Below are positions 18,167 to 27,716 of a DNA stretch of 42,805 nt, piece after piece. Source of the stretch: an uncultured Bacteroidota bacterium (GTDB lineage: Bacteria > Bacteroidota > Bacteroidia > AKYH767-A > OLB10); NCBI GenBank assembly GCA_903847585.1, contig CAINEC010000047.1, forward strand, positions 1 through 42,805, written 5' to 3'. Position 1 is the stretch's first letter, and every line of letters begins with the position of its first letter. Below the pieces are notes generated by a model. That model was not told the DNA's origin and did not search any database. It saw only the letters and a program-made list of their open reading frames with translations. Position numbers and translations under genes: made by a program.

Positions 18167-19318
18167 TTACCCAATCGCTTGTGTTAAATCAGCAATTAAA
18201 TCGTCAATGTGTTCGATTCCTACGCTTAAACGTATTAATCCATCTGTTACACCTGCCTTTTCTCTTTCTTCCTTTGGAATAGATGCATGCGTCATTGTTG
18301 CCGGATGGTTCAAGAGTGATTCAACACCTCCTAACGACTCCGCAAGTGAGAATACACGCACTTTAGAAGCCATTGCAAAAGTTTCTTCTAATGTTGCATC
18401 TTTTAACGTGAAAGAAATCATTCCACCAAAGCGTTTCATCTGACTTTTAGCGATATCATGATTAGGATGATCAGGGAAACCTGGCCAGTATACTTTATCC
18501 ACTTTAGGATGATTGCGTAAAAAGTTGGCGATTACTTCTCCATTATCGCAGTGACGATCCATTCTAACATGCAATGTTTTTATTCCACGTAGCACCAAAA
18601 AGCTATCCATCGGTCCTGGTGTTGCCCCACATGAGTTATGAATAAATGCAAGACGATCATATAACGCTTTATCATTTGTACAAATAGCACCCATCACTAC
18701 ATCGCTGTGTCCGCCTAAATATTTTGTTACAGAATGCATCACAATAGTAGCACCCATTTCTAACGGATTTTGCAAATACGGAGACGCGAAAGTATTATCA
18801 ACCACTAAAATTAAATTATTCTCCTTGGCAATTGCAGCACACTTACGAATATCAATAATTTGCATGGTAGGATTTGTTGGTGTTTCCACCCAAATCATTT
18901 TTGTATTTGTGTTGATATGATTTTTTATCGCATCCGCATCATACATATTCACAAAATGAAATTTGATTCCCAGTGGCTCAAATATCTTCGTGAACATACG
19001 ATAACTTCCACCATATAAATCATTCGTAGCAATTACTTCATCACCTGGCAATAATAATTTTATAATTGCATCAGAAGCTCCTTGTCCGCTACTAAAACAT
19101 AATCCATAACTTGCATTCTCCAATGCTGCAATACATTGTTCTAGTGCAGTTCGAGTTGGATTCTTTCCCCTTGCATAGGCATAGCCTTTATGTACACCTG
19201 GTGATTCTTGTACATATGTAGAGGTTTGATAGATTGGAGTCATGATAGCACCCGTTGTAGGGTCAGGCTCTTGACCTGCATGTATCGCTTTAGTTGCAAA
19301 TTTTGAATTCTGATTCAT
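18167..19318 (-). CDS. PLP-dependent trans-sulfuration enzyme (cystathionine gamma-synthase/gamma-lyase family)
   Basis: 383 residues of the Cys/Met metabolism PLP family (MetB, cystathionine gamma-lyase and relatives). PLP-binding lysine K199 is in SVTKYLGGHSD, and the cofactor aspartate D174 is in VVDNTFASPYLQNP. The phosphate-binding segment is SSGQGASDA, and the partner-subunit tyrosine region is GYAYARGKNPTR. It makes or breaks cystathionine, linking cysteine and methionine metabolism. The sequence resembles the cystathionine gamma-synthase/lyase branch more than methionine gamma-lyase, but the two activities cannot be separated by eye. It is monocistronic: terminators lie on both sides, and a good promoter match lies just upstream. 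Confidence 0.9.
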   Translation of the reverse strand: MNQNSKFATKAIHAGQEPDPTTGAIMTPIYQTSTYVQESPGVHKGYAYARGKNPTRTALEQCIAALENASYGLCFSSGQGASDAIIKLLLPGDEVIATNDLYGGSYRMFTKIFEPLGIKFHFVNMYDADAIKNHINTNTKMIWVETPTNPTMQIIDIRKCAAIAKENNLILVVDNTFASPYLQNPLEMGATIVMHSVTKYLGGHSDVVMGAICTNDKALYDRLAFIHNSCGATPGPMDSFLVLRGIKTLHVRMDRHCDNGEVIANFLRNHPKVDKVYWPGFPDHPNHDIAKSQMKRFGGMISFTLKDATLEETFAMASKVRVFSLAESLGGVESLLNHPATMTHASIPKEEREKAGVTDGLIRLSVGIEHIDDLIADLTQAIG

Positions 19319-19336
19319 TGCTTAATTTATATGGTG

Positions 19337-19364
19337 TAAAAGTATAGTATTCCTCTGAAAACAA
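19337..19364 (-). promoter_or_regulatory. Candidate Bacteroidota promoter for the trans-sulfuration enzyme
   Basis: On the minus strand a TTG (19362-19364) is followed after 17 bases by TACTTTTA (19337-19344), close to TTG-N17..19-TAnnTTTG. The -7 box ends 18 bases upstream of the ATG at 19318, giving a very short leader. The -33 element overlaps the T-tract of the terminator of the giant gene. Confidence 0.45.
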
Positions 19365-19395
19365 AAAAGGCGAGAGAATTTATCCCTCGCCTTTT
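19363..19395 (-). terminator. Intrinsic terminator of the 2733-residue surface protein gene
   Basis: AAAAGGCGAG (19365-19374) pairs with CTCGCCTTTT (19386-19395) around an 11-base loop. On the minus strand the stem is followed by a T-run. The hairpin begins 18 bases after the stop. Confidence 0.85.
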
Positions 19396-19413
19396 AGTAT
19401 TTAATTCGATTTA

Positions 19414-22400
19414 TTATGGATGAGAAGACATCACGAAGTTGTTATTGTTTTCGTTGTAAATCGCATAGTCAAATGGATCAACAAATCCATCCCCATTTAA
19501 ATCTGTTGCATAATAACCATACGCAAAGTTGTTGTTATCATCGCTATAGATACCATAGTCAAATGGATCAATAAATTCATCTTGATTCATATCTCCTGAA
19601 TATAATCCAAACCAACCTGAATTGGGTTCTACTTCTACAACATTTCCACCATACACATTAGCAGGTATAGTGAAATTATAACCTGTCACAAATGCATTCA
19701 TTATAACAGATGTTGCAGACCATGCTTGGATTGAATTTCGGTGTTTAACAACTACGTAGTATCTATTTCCAAACATTGTTGAAGGTATTTCGATTGTACA
19801 ATATCCTGATGTACTCAAAACTCCACTTTGTGAATACAAAACATTAGAAGTAACTACTGTATCGCGAAACTCAACAGTAATAGAATCTACATCAGTTGTA
19901 CTTGTTCCAATTCCTTGATTTGATAATACAGGATACATAAAATGAGTTGATGCATCCCAATATCCTTGAATATATGCCTGTATAGTGTATGGAATGTTAT
20001 TTACAATAAATAATTGATAAGGACCAGATGCAGAACAAGTATTTACAAAAATTTCTAAGATTCCTGATGTTATACCAGCAGGAACAGTGAATACTAATTC
20101 ACCATCGTTGTTTAATGTGAAAGAGGATATTGATGTTCCATTTACTTTAAGATCTGTTATCCCTGTAAAGCCAGAACCTACTACTACTACCGTTCCCCCT
20201 ATAGATACCATAGTTGGTGAGAACGAAGAAATAGTTATTGCAGCTGGTTGAGTGACATTTATAGTTGTTGAAGCCGTACAATTATTTGCATCGGTTACAG
20301 TATAAGTATATGAACCTGCATTAACTGTGGTAGAAGTACTTCCGTAAGTTAATGTTCCGGTACCACCAGCAGATGATAATGATACTGTCGTTGTTTCACC
20401 ATTACAAGCAATTGTTCCTGCTGTTGCAGAAATAGTTAATTGATCAGGTTGTGTAATTGTATAAGATGCAGTTTGCGTACATCCTATAGCGTTAGTAACA
20501 GTAACTGTGTAAGTACCAGCTGGAGCACTTGCTAAATCCTGTGTTGTTGCTCCATTACTCCATAAATAAGTGGTGCTATTCACAACGCTAACATTTGATG
20601 CGCTATTGGTAAATGAAGTTGCATCAGTTGCCCAAGTACGAGGAGTTGTAAACTGCCCTGATTGATAGTTAAACACACCAGTTGCATAAAATGCTTTTCC
20701 TTGTGTAGGATTTGAAGGGATGAAATAACTTGTTGATTGTAGATAACCGCCGTTGTATTTATCATTTATTGGTAATACATATCCAGCAGTTCCACCACTC
20801 ACAATTGCATTACCTAATGCAGTACCATAAAATATTGCATCTACTGGAACAGTTGTGTTTGTAATAGAAGCAGCATCTACATTAAATACAGCAACTGCGT
20901 CAGCACTTGTGGTTCCGTTTCCTAATACGCCACCAGTTGCTAAATTACCAAATGCATCTCCTGCAACAGTGCCAGTGCTAATTACTCGAAGCTTTGTTCC
21001 TGTTGGGGTCATTAATGATCCACCAACATAAACTACATCTCCCTTTTGTACAGAACCACTATTGATATTAAAGCCATATGTTATTCCTACTCCAGCTTTC
21101 CATCCGTTTACAGTAGCAGTACCATTATTTGCAAATACAACTGAGAACGGAGTAACACTAAAATCAATATTACGCGTTGCAATTAATTCAACCCACTCAT
21201 TGCTATTATCTGTACCTGTTGGATCAGGCATTAATTCAGAAATTAATAAACCTGGATCTGTATTCGCATTATTAGCAATATCAGCAGAAGAAGATATATC
21301 GATTGAACCATTCAATCCATAACACAATGCATTATTTACAGCATTTGATGTGATAGTTATTGCAGAAGGTTCAGTAATCGTTACCGAATTAGAAGTGGTA
21401 CATCCATTTGCATCTGTTACTGTAACATCGTATGTTCCTATTACCAGATTAGAAAGATCTTCTGATGTAGCTGTATTTGACCATACAAAAGAATAAGGAC
21501 TAGTTCCACCTGAAACCGTTAAATCAATTGCACCATTTGAATACCCAAAACATGTCGCATTTGTAGATGTTGTAGTAGAAGATAAAATAGCAGAAGGTTC
21601 AGTAATAGTAATCGTTAATGAATCTTTACATCCACCATTTTCCGTTACAACTACTTTGTATGTTCCTGCAACAAGAGCTGAAACGTCTTCTGTTGTTGCT
21701 CCGTTCGACCAAACAATAGAATATGGCGCTACTCCGCCAGTAATAGTTAAGTTAATTGAACCTGTTGCATCATTTTTACAAGATACATTTGTACTAGATG
21801 CTGATAATGTTGGAGGAGTACAAGAACAATCGTTTAATACTACAGTTGTACTTGCTGTTTCTGTACATCCGTTAGCATAAGTAATTACAACAGAATAAAC
21901 TTTTGCACCTGCCTCACTTAATAAATAAGACGTAGTTGGAGCCGTTGCAATTTGATCAGTTGATGAATAACTATATGGTCCAGACCATGCATAAGACGCT
22001 CCTGAACTTGCAGTAAGAGTAATATCACTACCAATACAAATAGGTCCGTTGTTACTTGCTGTAGGATTGTTAGAAGAAGGTTGCGAAATTGTAACTCCAC
22101 TCGTTAATGAACATCCGTTGCCATCTGTTGCAGTAACAGTATAATTGCCAGCTGCAAGAGCAGATTGTGTATCAGCTGTACTACCTGCAGACCATAAATA
22201 ATTTATGGTAGCATTTGAACTTGTTGCTAACGCCGTTGCATATCCGTCGGAAGAACCAAAGCAATTTGCATTTGTTCCAGTGACAGAAATAGTATTCATT
22301 GTTGTTAAATCTGCATCTGCATTTGTTAACGAAACTAATCCGCGACGTACAAGATTTGTAGTGTTTGCGCCTGATGACCAGATACCATCTGCATCAGTAA

Positions 22401-25400
22401 TGGAGTTAATTAAATTATTTTGTAAATCTCTTGTTTCAATACGCTTCACACCATTCGTACTTAATGCTGCAACTGGAATAACTGCTGCAAAAGTTCCAGG
22501 GTTTGAAATATTTCTGTAGATAGAGTCGACAGAAGTAGGAAACTCTGAATTAGTAATTTGTGTTGCAGATGAACTTACTGCTTGGAACGCGTATAAAGGA
22601 TTTCCAGTGCCAGTAGTATTATCGTAAACCAATACTAACTTACCACCCATACAAGAATTCAAGTTTCCTGTAACGAACGCACCGTCATCAGCAGTGTTTG
22701 CAGATAATGCAGTTGTTGCGATGTCTAATGAAGTAATTGTGTTGGTAGAACTAAAGTTAGGACTTGTTATTCCGCCAAAAGCGGTATTGCTGTAGGCAAT
22801 TCTTAAATTATGAATTTGTCCTGCACCAAATCGCGTTGAGTTACCACTTGGTTGCATATAAATCCAAACCGGACCACTGCTACCGCTTGCATTCGTTGTA
22901 AATGCATTACTGATATTTAATCCATAGGTTGAGCCATTCCATACACCACCAGCACCCATTGAAGTCGCTAAATCTGTAGTTGCAGCTAATCCCGCAGCTA
23001 AATTATAAATCGTATTTGGTAATAAGTTATCTAACTGAATACAGAATGCAACTGGAGTTCTTGCATTGTTAACTGCAGAACCAGTTTTTGATCCCATGTA
23101 TTTTGGAATCACCAATTCCGTCATAGTAGGCGTTGGAGTAATAATTAAACTAGCGCTAAAGCCAGATGGTAATGAACCTGCATCCGCTTGTAAAATATAA
23201 GTTCCTGGAGCAGAAAACTGAATACCACTAAATGTCGCCACTCCATTTACGAAGTTTGCGGTAAGGGTACCCGTTATACTTCCCGAAGGACCTGCAGAAA
23301 CAGAAATTGTTGCTATTCCATTATAATAAATGTCTGTTGTAAAATCAGCTCTATACGCAGTAACTTCAAAGTTTGGAATTACTGTATTAATTGGAACGCC
23401 CGGAGTAAGATTTGAAAATGCTAATGATGTAGCAACTCCGTAAACATCGAAGTAATTTGAATAAGCTGTGCCTAGTAATTCGCCAGCTGTAGCATCCGCT
23501 TGAATTTGTGCACCATAATCTGGTACATCATATAATACTCCTGTAATTGTTACCTGATTAGATCCTGCAGCAATTGTTCCTGATGTTGTACCTCCTAATA
23601 CTCCAATTCCTGAAAACAACGTTAAATCGATTGTTGTAGCTGTTGCTACTACTTGCGGACTATTATTGTCATCTTGTGCTTGTACTGTAACGGTGAATGG
23701 CGTATTTTCTAAAATCGGATTTCCATTATTTAAGTTCGTCACAACAATTTTTGTTGGCGCTTGTGCTGCCGCAGAAATTTGTGAGTTAGGATTTTGCAAT
23801 GCTGTTGCGGAACTATACTTGGTTGCGGCATCTGAACCATTATATCCAAACACACGGAAATAATAAGTTGTTGCAGCTGATAATCCGGAAACATTCACTG
23901 TTGATCCACTTCCATTATAAATTACTTGTTCACCTGTTCCTGAATAAACATTATTGGCTGTGTAGTTGCTTCCGTCTACTGGATTAGTAAAACTGTTTGA
24001 CGTATTCATTACTACAATTCGTGAAGTAGCATCACCATTTGTCCAGTTAACATCCATTGATGTTGTTAAGATGTTTGAAAAAGCAATTAAACTATCCTGC
24101 GCTAATGGCGTTGTTGGGCCTTCAGCAACGAATGTTAAACTATCAATTGCTAAACCATCGTCTGTTCCAGTCTCATCTACGTCATTCCAACGAATAGTCA
24201 ATGCTTGACCTGGCATCCAGTTATTATCTAAATTAAAAGTTGCTGTAATAACAGCACGATTAACCGCCGCATTACCATCAAGTGCAACACCAGTCCCTGA
24301 AACTGGTGTTGGAGTTGAGAAGTCTAATGACGGTACAACAGTAAATCCAGTTCCTTTGATTGAACTCTCACCAACTTTGTAAGAGAACAACATTTTATTG
24401 AAGCTTCCACTTCCTCCACGTCTCCAGTTTTCACCAACGTAAGTGATGGTAACTTTATTAAGTGGACCGGTCGAGTTATTCACGAGAACAGCTCCTACAG
24501 AACCCAAGTAAGAACTACTTGCCAAACAACCTATTGCTCGATCTGTAGCACTTGCACTTCCATAGTTATAATTTGAACCTCCATTTCCGGCACCTGCGTC
24601 AGTGCTTAATTTCACATCAGCACCTGTTATTGCTGCAATCTGCCATCCTGTGGTACTAGCTGCATTTATTGGAGTTGATGTTAAATGGTAAGGACCCTGA
24701 CCAAACCCGCTAGTTGGAAATATACCAGTAGATGGTAAAGTATTAAAATCCTGGAAATAACTTCCACTTGTATAAGAAATATAAGATGGAGCTACCGCTG
24801 ATGCTGTTACACCAGGAGTTTTGTAATTTGTCGTAGAGCCACTACCGTTATAGTCAAAAACAGCAACATTAACAGTAGAACCCATAGGGAATCCGGTAAT
24901 TTTAGCGGAAGTAGCATTTCCCTGATAAGCTAATTTATTTCCTCCACCTAAATCAAATGCAGAACCTAAAGCCAGATTAGCACCTAAATAAGTTGTTGCA
25001 TCTGCTGGAGTAAAACTTACAGCTCCAGTAGTGTTTACTACAACAATTCTGTTAGCACCATTACCACCAGTAAAGTTTACATAAACAGTATCTGCGGTAA
25101 TTCTAGTAATTGAAACCAATGAAGAAGTAGTTGGCTCTGCTACCAATGTACCTGCTGAAGTTGTACCAGGAGAAGCTTGTAAATAATTAATAGTATTTGT
25201 TAATCCGTTATATTCATAAACAGCAAAGTAATATGTTGTATTAGCTGTTAATCCACTAACGGTTACGGATGTACCCGAACCATCATAAACAATTTTATTA
25301 GAGGATCCTTGATCTGTAGCTAAAGTCCAGTTGGCATTAACCCCTGTAGATGCGATAGCATCAGTTGGCGTATAGGTAACTGGAGCTGTTGATGCAACAA

Positions 25401-27615
25401 CTATTCTTCCAGTACCATCGCCTCCATTTAATGAAAATGATAATGAATTAGCTGTTGAACCTGTTAAGCTTATTGTTGATTGAGTTGATGGGGCAGAATT
25501 GATCGCACTACCATTAACGTTGATTACTTGATCACTAGCGCCCGTGCTGCTATGCACTACACTTCCAACAAAAGCTCCAACATTGGTAGGGTTGAATCGG
25601 ATATCGATTGTTGTTGATGCCACGGAACCAATTACTGGATCAATCACATTTATGGATGAACCCATGCTCTGGTGTACATCACACATGTAGTACAACGATG
25701 ATGGTGTAGTTGCGTCGGGGGTGAAAAAAGTAGAATCTCCATATTGCATAACTCCCGTGTTAATCACATCCCCACTATTGGCTCCTCCTCCTACATCACT
25801 ACTGGTAAAGATGAATGGATGCCCGAGTGTGGACGAACAACAGGTAGCTTGACCATCGAAATAGAATTTGTAGGTGGTACCACGAACCAGTGTCAATACC
25901 GGTCCTTGATCGCCATTTAAAAGATAACCGGATGGATATCCTATACCGAAATTTGGATGGCTTGCGTCCTTCAAATCAACGGTGACCGTAAATTCGGTGA
26001 CCGAGCTGCTACCTGTGCCGGCACTGAGTACCAAAGGAGCATTGGAGAATGGGTTCGAACCCGTGCGAATTTCAAATCCAGAAGAGGGCGTCACCGTAAT
26101 GTCGTCGGTGAGGTTGCTACCTGAAACCGTGTAGGACTGTGGTGCAGAGGGTGTTCCTGCTTCAGTGGTAAATGCACTTAGGAAGGCATTTACCGAAATA
26201 AGCGGCGAAGTGTTGGCATTTATTGCGAAGCTAAGTCCCGAAGACGTACCTCCTCCGGGTAACGGATTCGTTACCGTGACAGTTGCGATACCTGCCGTGT
26301 CGATATCGGTAGCGGGTACACTAGCCGTTAGTGTAGTGCCATTTACATATACAGTGGTAAGCGGAGAACCATTCCAATTGACGACTGAGGCCGGATAAAA
26401 ATCCGATCCGCTAACAGTAAGAGTGAAACTTGATGAACCGGCACTAGCAGAATTTGGACTCAGTGAGTTGGCCACTGGAACCGGATAATTTAACGTTATT
26501 GAATTAGGGTTGTTAGTTGCGGTTGTTGTGTTATACAACATACCTGTTGAGTTATACTCATAAACTCTGAAGTAATAAATTTGACCAGGGCTTAATCCAG
26601 TAATATTTACTGTACTTCCTGTTCCTGCATACACTACTTGCTCACCTGAACCTGCATAAACTGTGTTTCCTGTTAATGTAGATCCGTTAGATGGTGCTGT
26701 AAAAGTATTGCTGGTATTCATTTTTACAATTCGCCCATTGCCGTTACCGTTAGTCCAGCTTACATCTGTTGCACTTGCAGTAGAGTTAGCAAATGTAACG
26801 GCCGATGCTTGAGTAGAAGGCGCATTCGCTGCAACCGGCACTACAGATGCCCAATCAGTCCCAACACGAATAGCATCTACTACCGTTTGAGGTGATGTTG
26901 TTGATGAACCTTGACGAAGACCTACTGTACTAATAACATCATTTGTACCTGATGTTGTTGTATTTGTCACTTCCGCTGTTCCTGCCAAAGCTTCAGATGC
27001 TGGTAAACCTGAAGGAAGAACCCACATCGAAACAGCGTCGGCACCACCTGTATTAATGGTATATTTAATAACGATTAAATAAGTTGTATTCTTAGAAAAG
27101 TTTGTTGTACCATATGTAGCTGTACTAGTATTACTGATTCCGAAATTTACATTCCCGCTCACAATTCTTGCGAAAACACGAGAGGTAAAGGCCGTCCATG
27201 TTGTACCGCCCGGACTTCCTAAATGGAAAAAATAATCTCCGGACTTTGCAGTTGCAATATCAGTGATACTACACAAAAATGAAGAATATACAACAGTTCC
27301 GTTTCCGCTTATACTTGTGAAGGACTGATTTAAATCCTCACCACCAACATTGCCAATAAGTGCCGCATTTCCAACCCCGCTTCCGGAATGAGCTCCATAC
27401 GTTAATCCAGTTGTAGTTGAAATAGCATTTGTTCCACCACCACTGTGGGCTGTCCATGAGTTAGATGTTAGCGTCCCAGAAAAATTGAAATCTTGAGTAT
27501 ATACTGCTTGCGCATTTACTCTAAGATTTAACAATAACATCAGTGCTGTGATTGATAACACTGACATTAATTTCCTTAAAGTTTGTTTTTTCGAGTTTGT
27601 AAAACTTGTCGACAT
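19414..27615 (-). CDS. Giant multidomain surface protein (jelly-roll, Fn3-like, IPT, cupredoxin, lamin-tail, SprB, EF-hand-like tail)
   Basis: 2733 residues with a signal peptide (about 1-36, ending VNAQ). Approximate order: lectin-like jelly roll 37-258; Fn3-like 262-375; IPT/TIG 378-467; a repeat module 467-703 interrupted by a cupredoxin-like domain (about 538-659); two Fn3-like units 705-943; a jelly-roll-like domain 947-1167; Fn3-like 1167-1280; two Big-like units 1282-1492; an unrecognised region to 1776; SprB and Ig-like units 1776-2084; a SprB unit split by a lamin-tail domain (about 2113-2250); another SprB to 2460; IPT 2460-2536; a C-terminal domain ending in two EF-hand/dockerin-like loops (DMNQDEFIDPFD, DLNGDGFVDPFD). 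No type A T9SS tail is seen. It is probably a displayed adhesin or matrix protein; its export route and target are inference. Confidence 0.93.
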   Translation of the reverse strand: MSTSFTNSKKQTLRKLMSVLSITALMLLLNLRVNAQAVYTQDFNFSGTLTSNSWTAHSGGGTNAISTTTGLTYGAHSGSGVGNAALIGNVGGEDLNQSFTSISGNGTVVYSSFLCSITDIATAKSGDYFFHLGSPGGTTWTAFTSRVFARIVSGNVNFGISNTSTATYGTTNFSKNTTYLIVIKYTINTGGADAVSMWVLPSGLPASEALAGTAEVTNTTTSGTNDVISTVGLRQGSSTTSPQTVVDAIRVGTDWASVVPVAANAPSTQASAVTFANSTASATDVSWTNGNGNGRIVKMNTSNTFTAPSNGSTLTGNTVYAGSGEQVVYAGTGSTVNITGLSPGQIYYFRVYEYNSTGMLYNTTTATNNPNSITLNYPVPVANSLSPNSASAGSSSFTLTVSGSDFYPASVVNWNGSPLTTVYVNGTTLTASVPATDIDTAGIATVTVTNPLPGGGTSSGLSFAINANTSPLISVNAFLSAFTTEAGTPSAPQSYTVSGSNLTDDITVTPSSGFEIRTGSNPFSNAPLVLSAGTGSSSVTEFTVTVDLKDASHPNFGIGYPSGYLLNGDQGPVLTLVRGTTYKFYFDGQATCCSSTLGHPFIFTSSDVGGGANSGDVINTGVMQYGDSTFFTPDATTPSSLYYMCDVHQSMGSSINVIDPVIGSVASTTIDIRFNPTNVGAFVGSVVHSSTGASDQVINVNGSAINSAPSTQSTISLTGSTANSLSFSLNGGDGTGRIVVASTAPVTYTPTDAIASTGVNANWTLATDQGSSNKIVYDGSGTSVTVSGLTANTTYYFAVYEYNGLTNTINYLQASPGTTSAGTLVAEPTTSSLVSITRITADTVYVNFTGGNGANRIVVVNTTGAVSFTPADATTYLGANLALGSAFDLGGGNKLAYQGNATSAKITGFPMGSTVNVAVFDYNGSGSTTNYKTPGVTASAVAPSYISYTSGSYFQDFNTLPSTGIFPTSGFGQGPYHLTSTPINAASTTGWQIAAITGADVKLSTDAGAGNGGSNYNYGSASATDRAIGCLASSSYLGSVGAVLVNNSTGPLNKVTITYVGENWRRGGSGSFNKMLFSYKVGESSIKGTGFTVVPSLDFSTPTPVSGTGVALDGNAAVNRAVITATFNLDNNWMPGQALTIRWNDVDETGTDDGLAIDSLTFVAEGPTTPLAQDSLIAFSNILTTSMDVNWTNGDATSRIVVMNTSNSFTNPVDGSNYTANNVYSGTGEQVIYNGSGSTVNVSGLSAATTYYFRVFGYNGSDAATKYSSATALQNPNSQISAAAQAPTKIVVTNLNNGNPILENTPFTVTVQAQDDNNSPQVVATATTIDLTLFSGIGVLGGTTSGTIAAGSNQVTITGVLYDVPDYGAQIQADATAGELLGTAYSNYFDVYGVATSLAFSNLTPGVPINTVIPNFEVTAYRADFTTDIYYNGIATISVSAGPSGSITGTLTANFVNGVATFSGIQFSAPGTYILQADAGSLPSGFSASLIITPTPTMTELVIPKYMGSKTGSAVNNARTPVAFCIQLDNLLPNTIYNLAAGLAATTDLATSMGAGGVWNGSTYGLNISNAFTTNASGSSGPVWIYMQPSGNSTRFGAGQIHNLRIAYSNTAFGGITSPNFSSTNTITSLDIATTALSANTADDGAFVTGNLNSCMGGKLVLVYDNTTGTGNPLYAFQAVSSSATQITNSEFPTSVDSIYRNISNPGTFAAVIPVAALSTNGVKRIETRDLQNNLINSITDADGIWSSGANTTNLVRRGLVSLTNADADLTTMNTISVTGTNANCFGSSDGYATALATSSNATINYLWSAGSTADTQSALAAGNYTVTATDGNGCSLTSGVTISQPSSNNPTASNNGPICIGSDITLTASSGASYAWSGPYSYSSTDQIATAPTTSYLLSEAGAKVYSVVITYANGCTETASTTVVLNDCSCTPPTLSASSTNVSCKNDATGSINLTITGGVAPYSIVWSNGATTEDVSALVAGTYKVVVTENGGCKDSLTITITEPSAILSSTTTSTNATCFGYSNGAIDLTVSGGTSPYSFVWSNTATSEDLSNLVIGTYDVTVTDANGCTTSNSVTITEPSAITITSNAVNNALCYGLNGSIDISSSADIANNANTDPGLLISELMPDPTGTDNSNEWVELIATRNIDFSVTPFSVVFANNGTATVNGWKAGVGITYGFNINSGSVQKGDVVYVGGSLMTPTGTKLRVISTGTVAGDAFGNLATGGVLGNGTTSADAVAVFNVDAASITNTTVPVDAIFYGTALGNAIVSGGTAGYVLPINDKYNGGYLQSTSYFIPSNPTQGKAFYATGVFNYQSGQFTTPRTWATDATSFTNSASNVSVVNSTTYLWSNGATTQDLASAPAGTYTVTVTNAIGCTQTASYTITQPDQLTISATAGTIACNGETTTVSLSSAGGTGTLTYGSTSTTVNAGSYTYTVTDANNCTASTTINVTQPAAITISSFSPTMVSIGGTVVVVGSGFTGITDLKVNGTSISSFTLNNDGELVFTVPAGITSGILEIFVNTCSASGPYQLFIVNNIPYTIQAYIQGYWDASTHFMYPVLSNQGIGTSTTDVDSITVEFRDTVVTSNVLYSQSGVLSTSGYCTIEIPSTMFGNRYYVVVKHRNSIQAWSATSVIMNAFVTGYNFTIPANVYGGNVVEVEPNSGWFGLYSGDMNQDEFIDPFDYGIYSDDNNNFAYGYYATDLNGDGFVDPFDYAIYNENNNNFVMSSHP
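19440..19610 (-). other. Paired calcium-loop (EF-hand/dockerin-like) C-terminus of the giant protein
   Basis: Two similar units end the protein: DMNQDEFIDPFDYGIY and DLNGDGFVDPFDYAIY, each followed by an asparagine-rich stretch. The spacing of D, N/D, D/E and a final D fits calcium-binding loops of dockerin type. A related C-terminus is familiar in other Bacteroidota surface proteins, but I cannot say whether it acts as a sorting signal. Confidence 0.6.
20585..21280 (-). other. Lamin-tail-type domain inserted in a SprB repeat
   Basis: The SprB unit starts normally (ALCYGLNGSIDISSS) and resumes about 230 residues later (TYLWSNGATTQDL). Between them is a lamin-tail-type domain (LLISELMPDPTGTDNSNEWV) and a linker. 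The two halves together give one complete SprB repeat, so this is an in-frame domain insertion rather than a neighbouring domain. Confidence 0.6.
21365..21800 (-). repeat. Tandem SprB-type repeats coding block
   Basis: Two adjacent units of about 70 residues share the pattern T(N)xxCxxxxxGxIxLTxxGGxxPYSxVWSN followed by GTYxVxVTxxxGC and TITEPSAI. Further single units lie at about 22040-22290 and 20240-20450. They are diverged at DNA level and belong to the coding sequence. Confidence 0.75.
25640..26004 (-). other. Cupredoxin-like (type 1 copper) domain inside the giant protein
   Basis: Residues of about 538-659 read as a blue-copper-like fold: a strand and turn GYLLNGDQGPVLTLVRGTTY, then GHPFIF with H599, and LYYMCDVHQSMG with C645, H648 and M651, giving a complete H...C-x2-H-x2-M set. 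The surrounding module (APQSYTVSGSNLTDDITV before, TTIDIRFNPTNVGAFVGSV after) is the usual single repeat, here split in two. Confidence 0.65.
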
Positions 27616-27673
27616 ATAATTAGGTTGTTTTTATTAATGCAATAGATAATTGCTATGCAATTACCGACTCTGA

Positions 27674-27692
27674 TGTTAATTGAATATTAACA
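27674..27692. promoter_or_regulatory. Short palindrome between the two giant surface-protein genes
   Basis: TGTTAAT (27674-27680) and ATTAACA (27686-27692) form a perfect inverted repeat around a five-base spacer, about 60 bases upstream of the ATG at 27615. It has no T-tract and could be an operator. Function is unproven. Confidence 0.25.
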
Positions 27693-27716
27693 CCAATCAA
27701 TTTTTAAATTATTTTT

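Noticed and set aside
20240-22290. CRISPR-like or tandem DNA repeat array
   Set aside because: The periodicity comes from diverged SprB-type protein repeats in one reading frame; unit length is about 210 bases with no short identical direct repeats.
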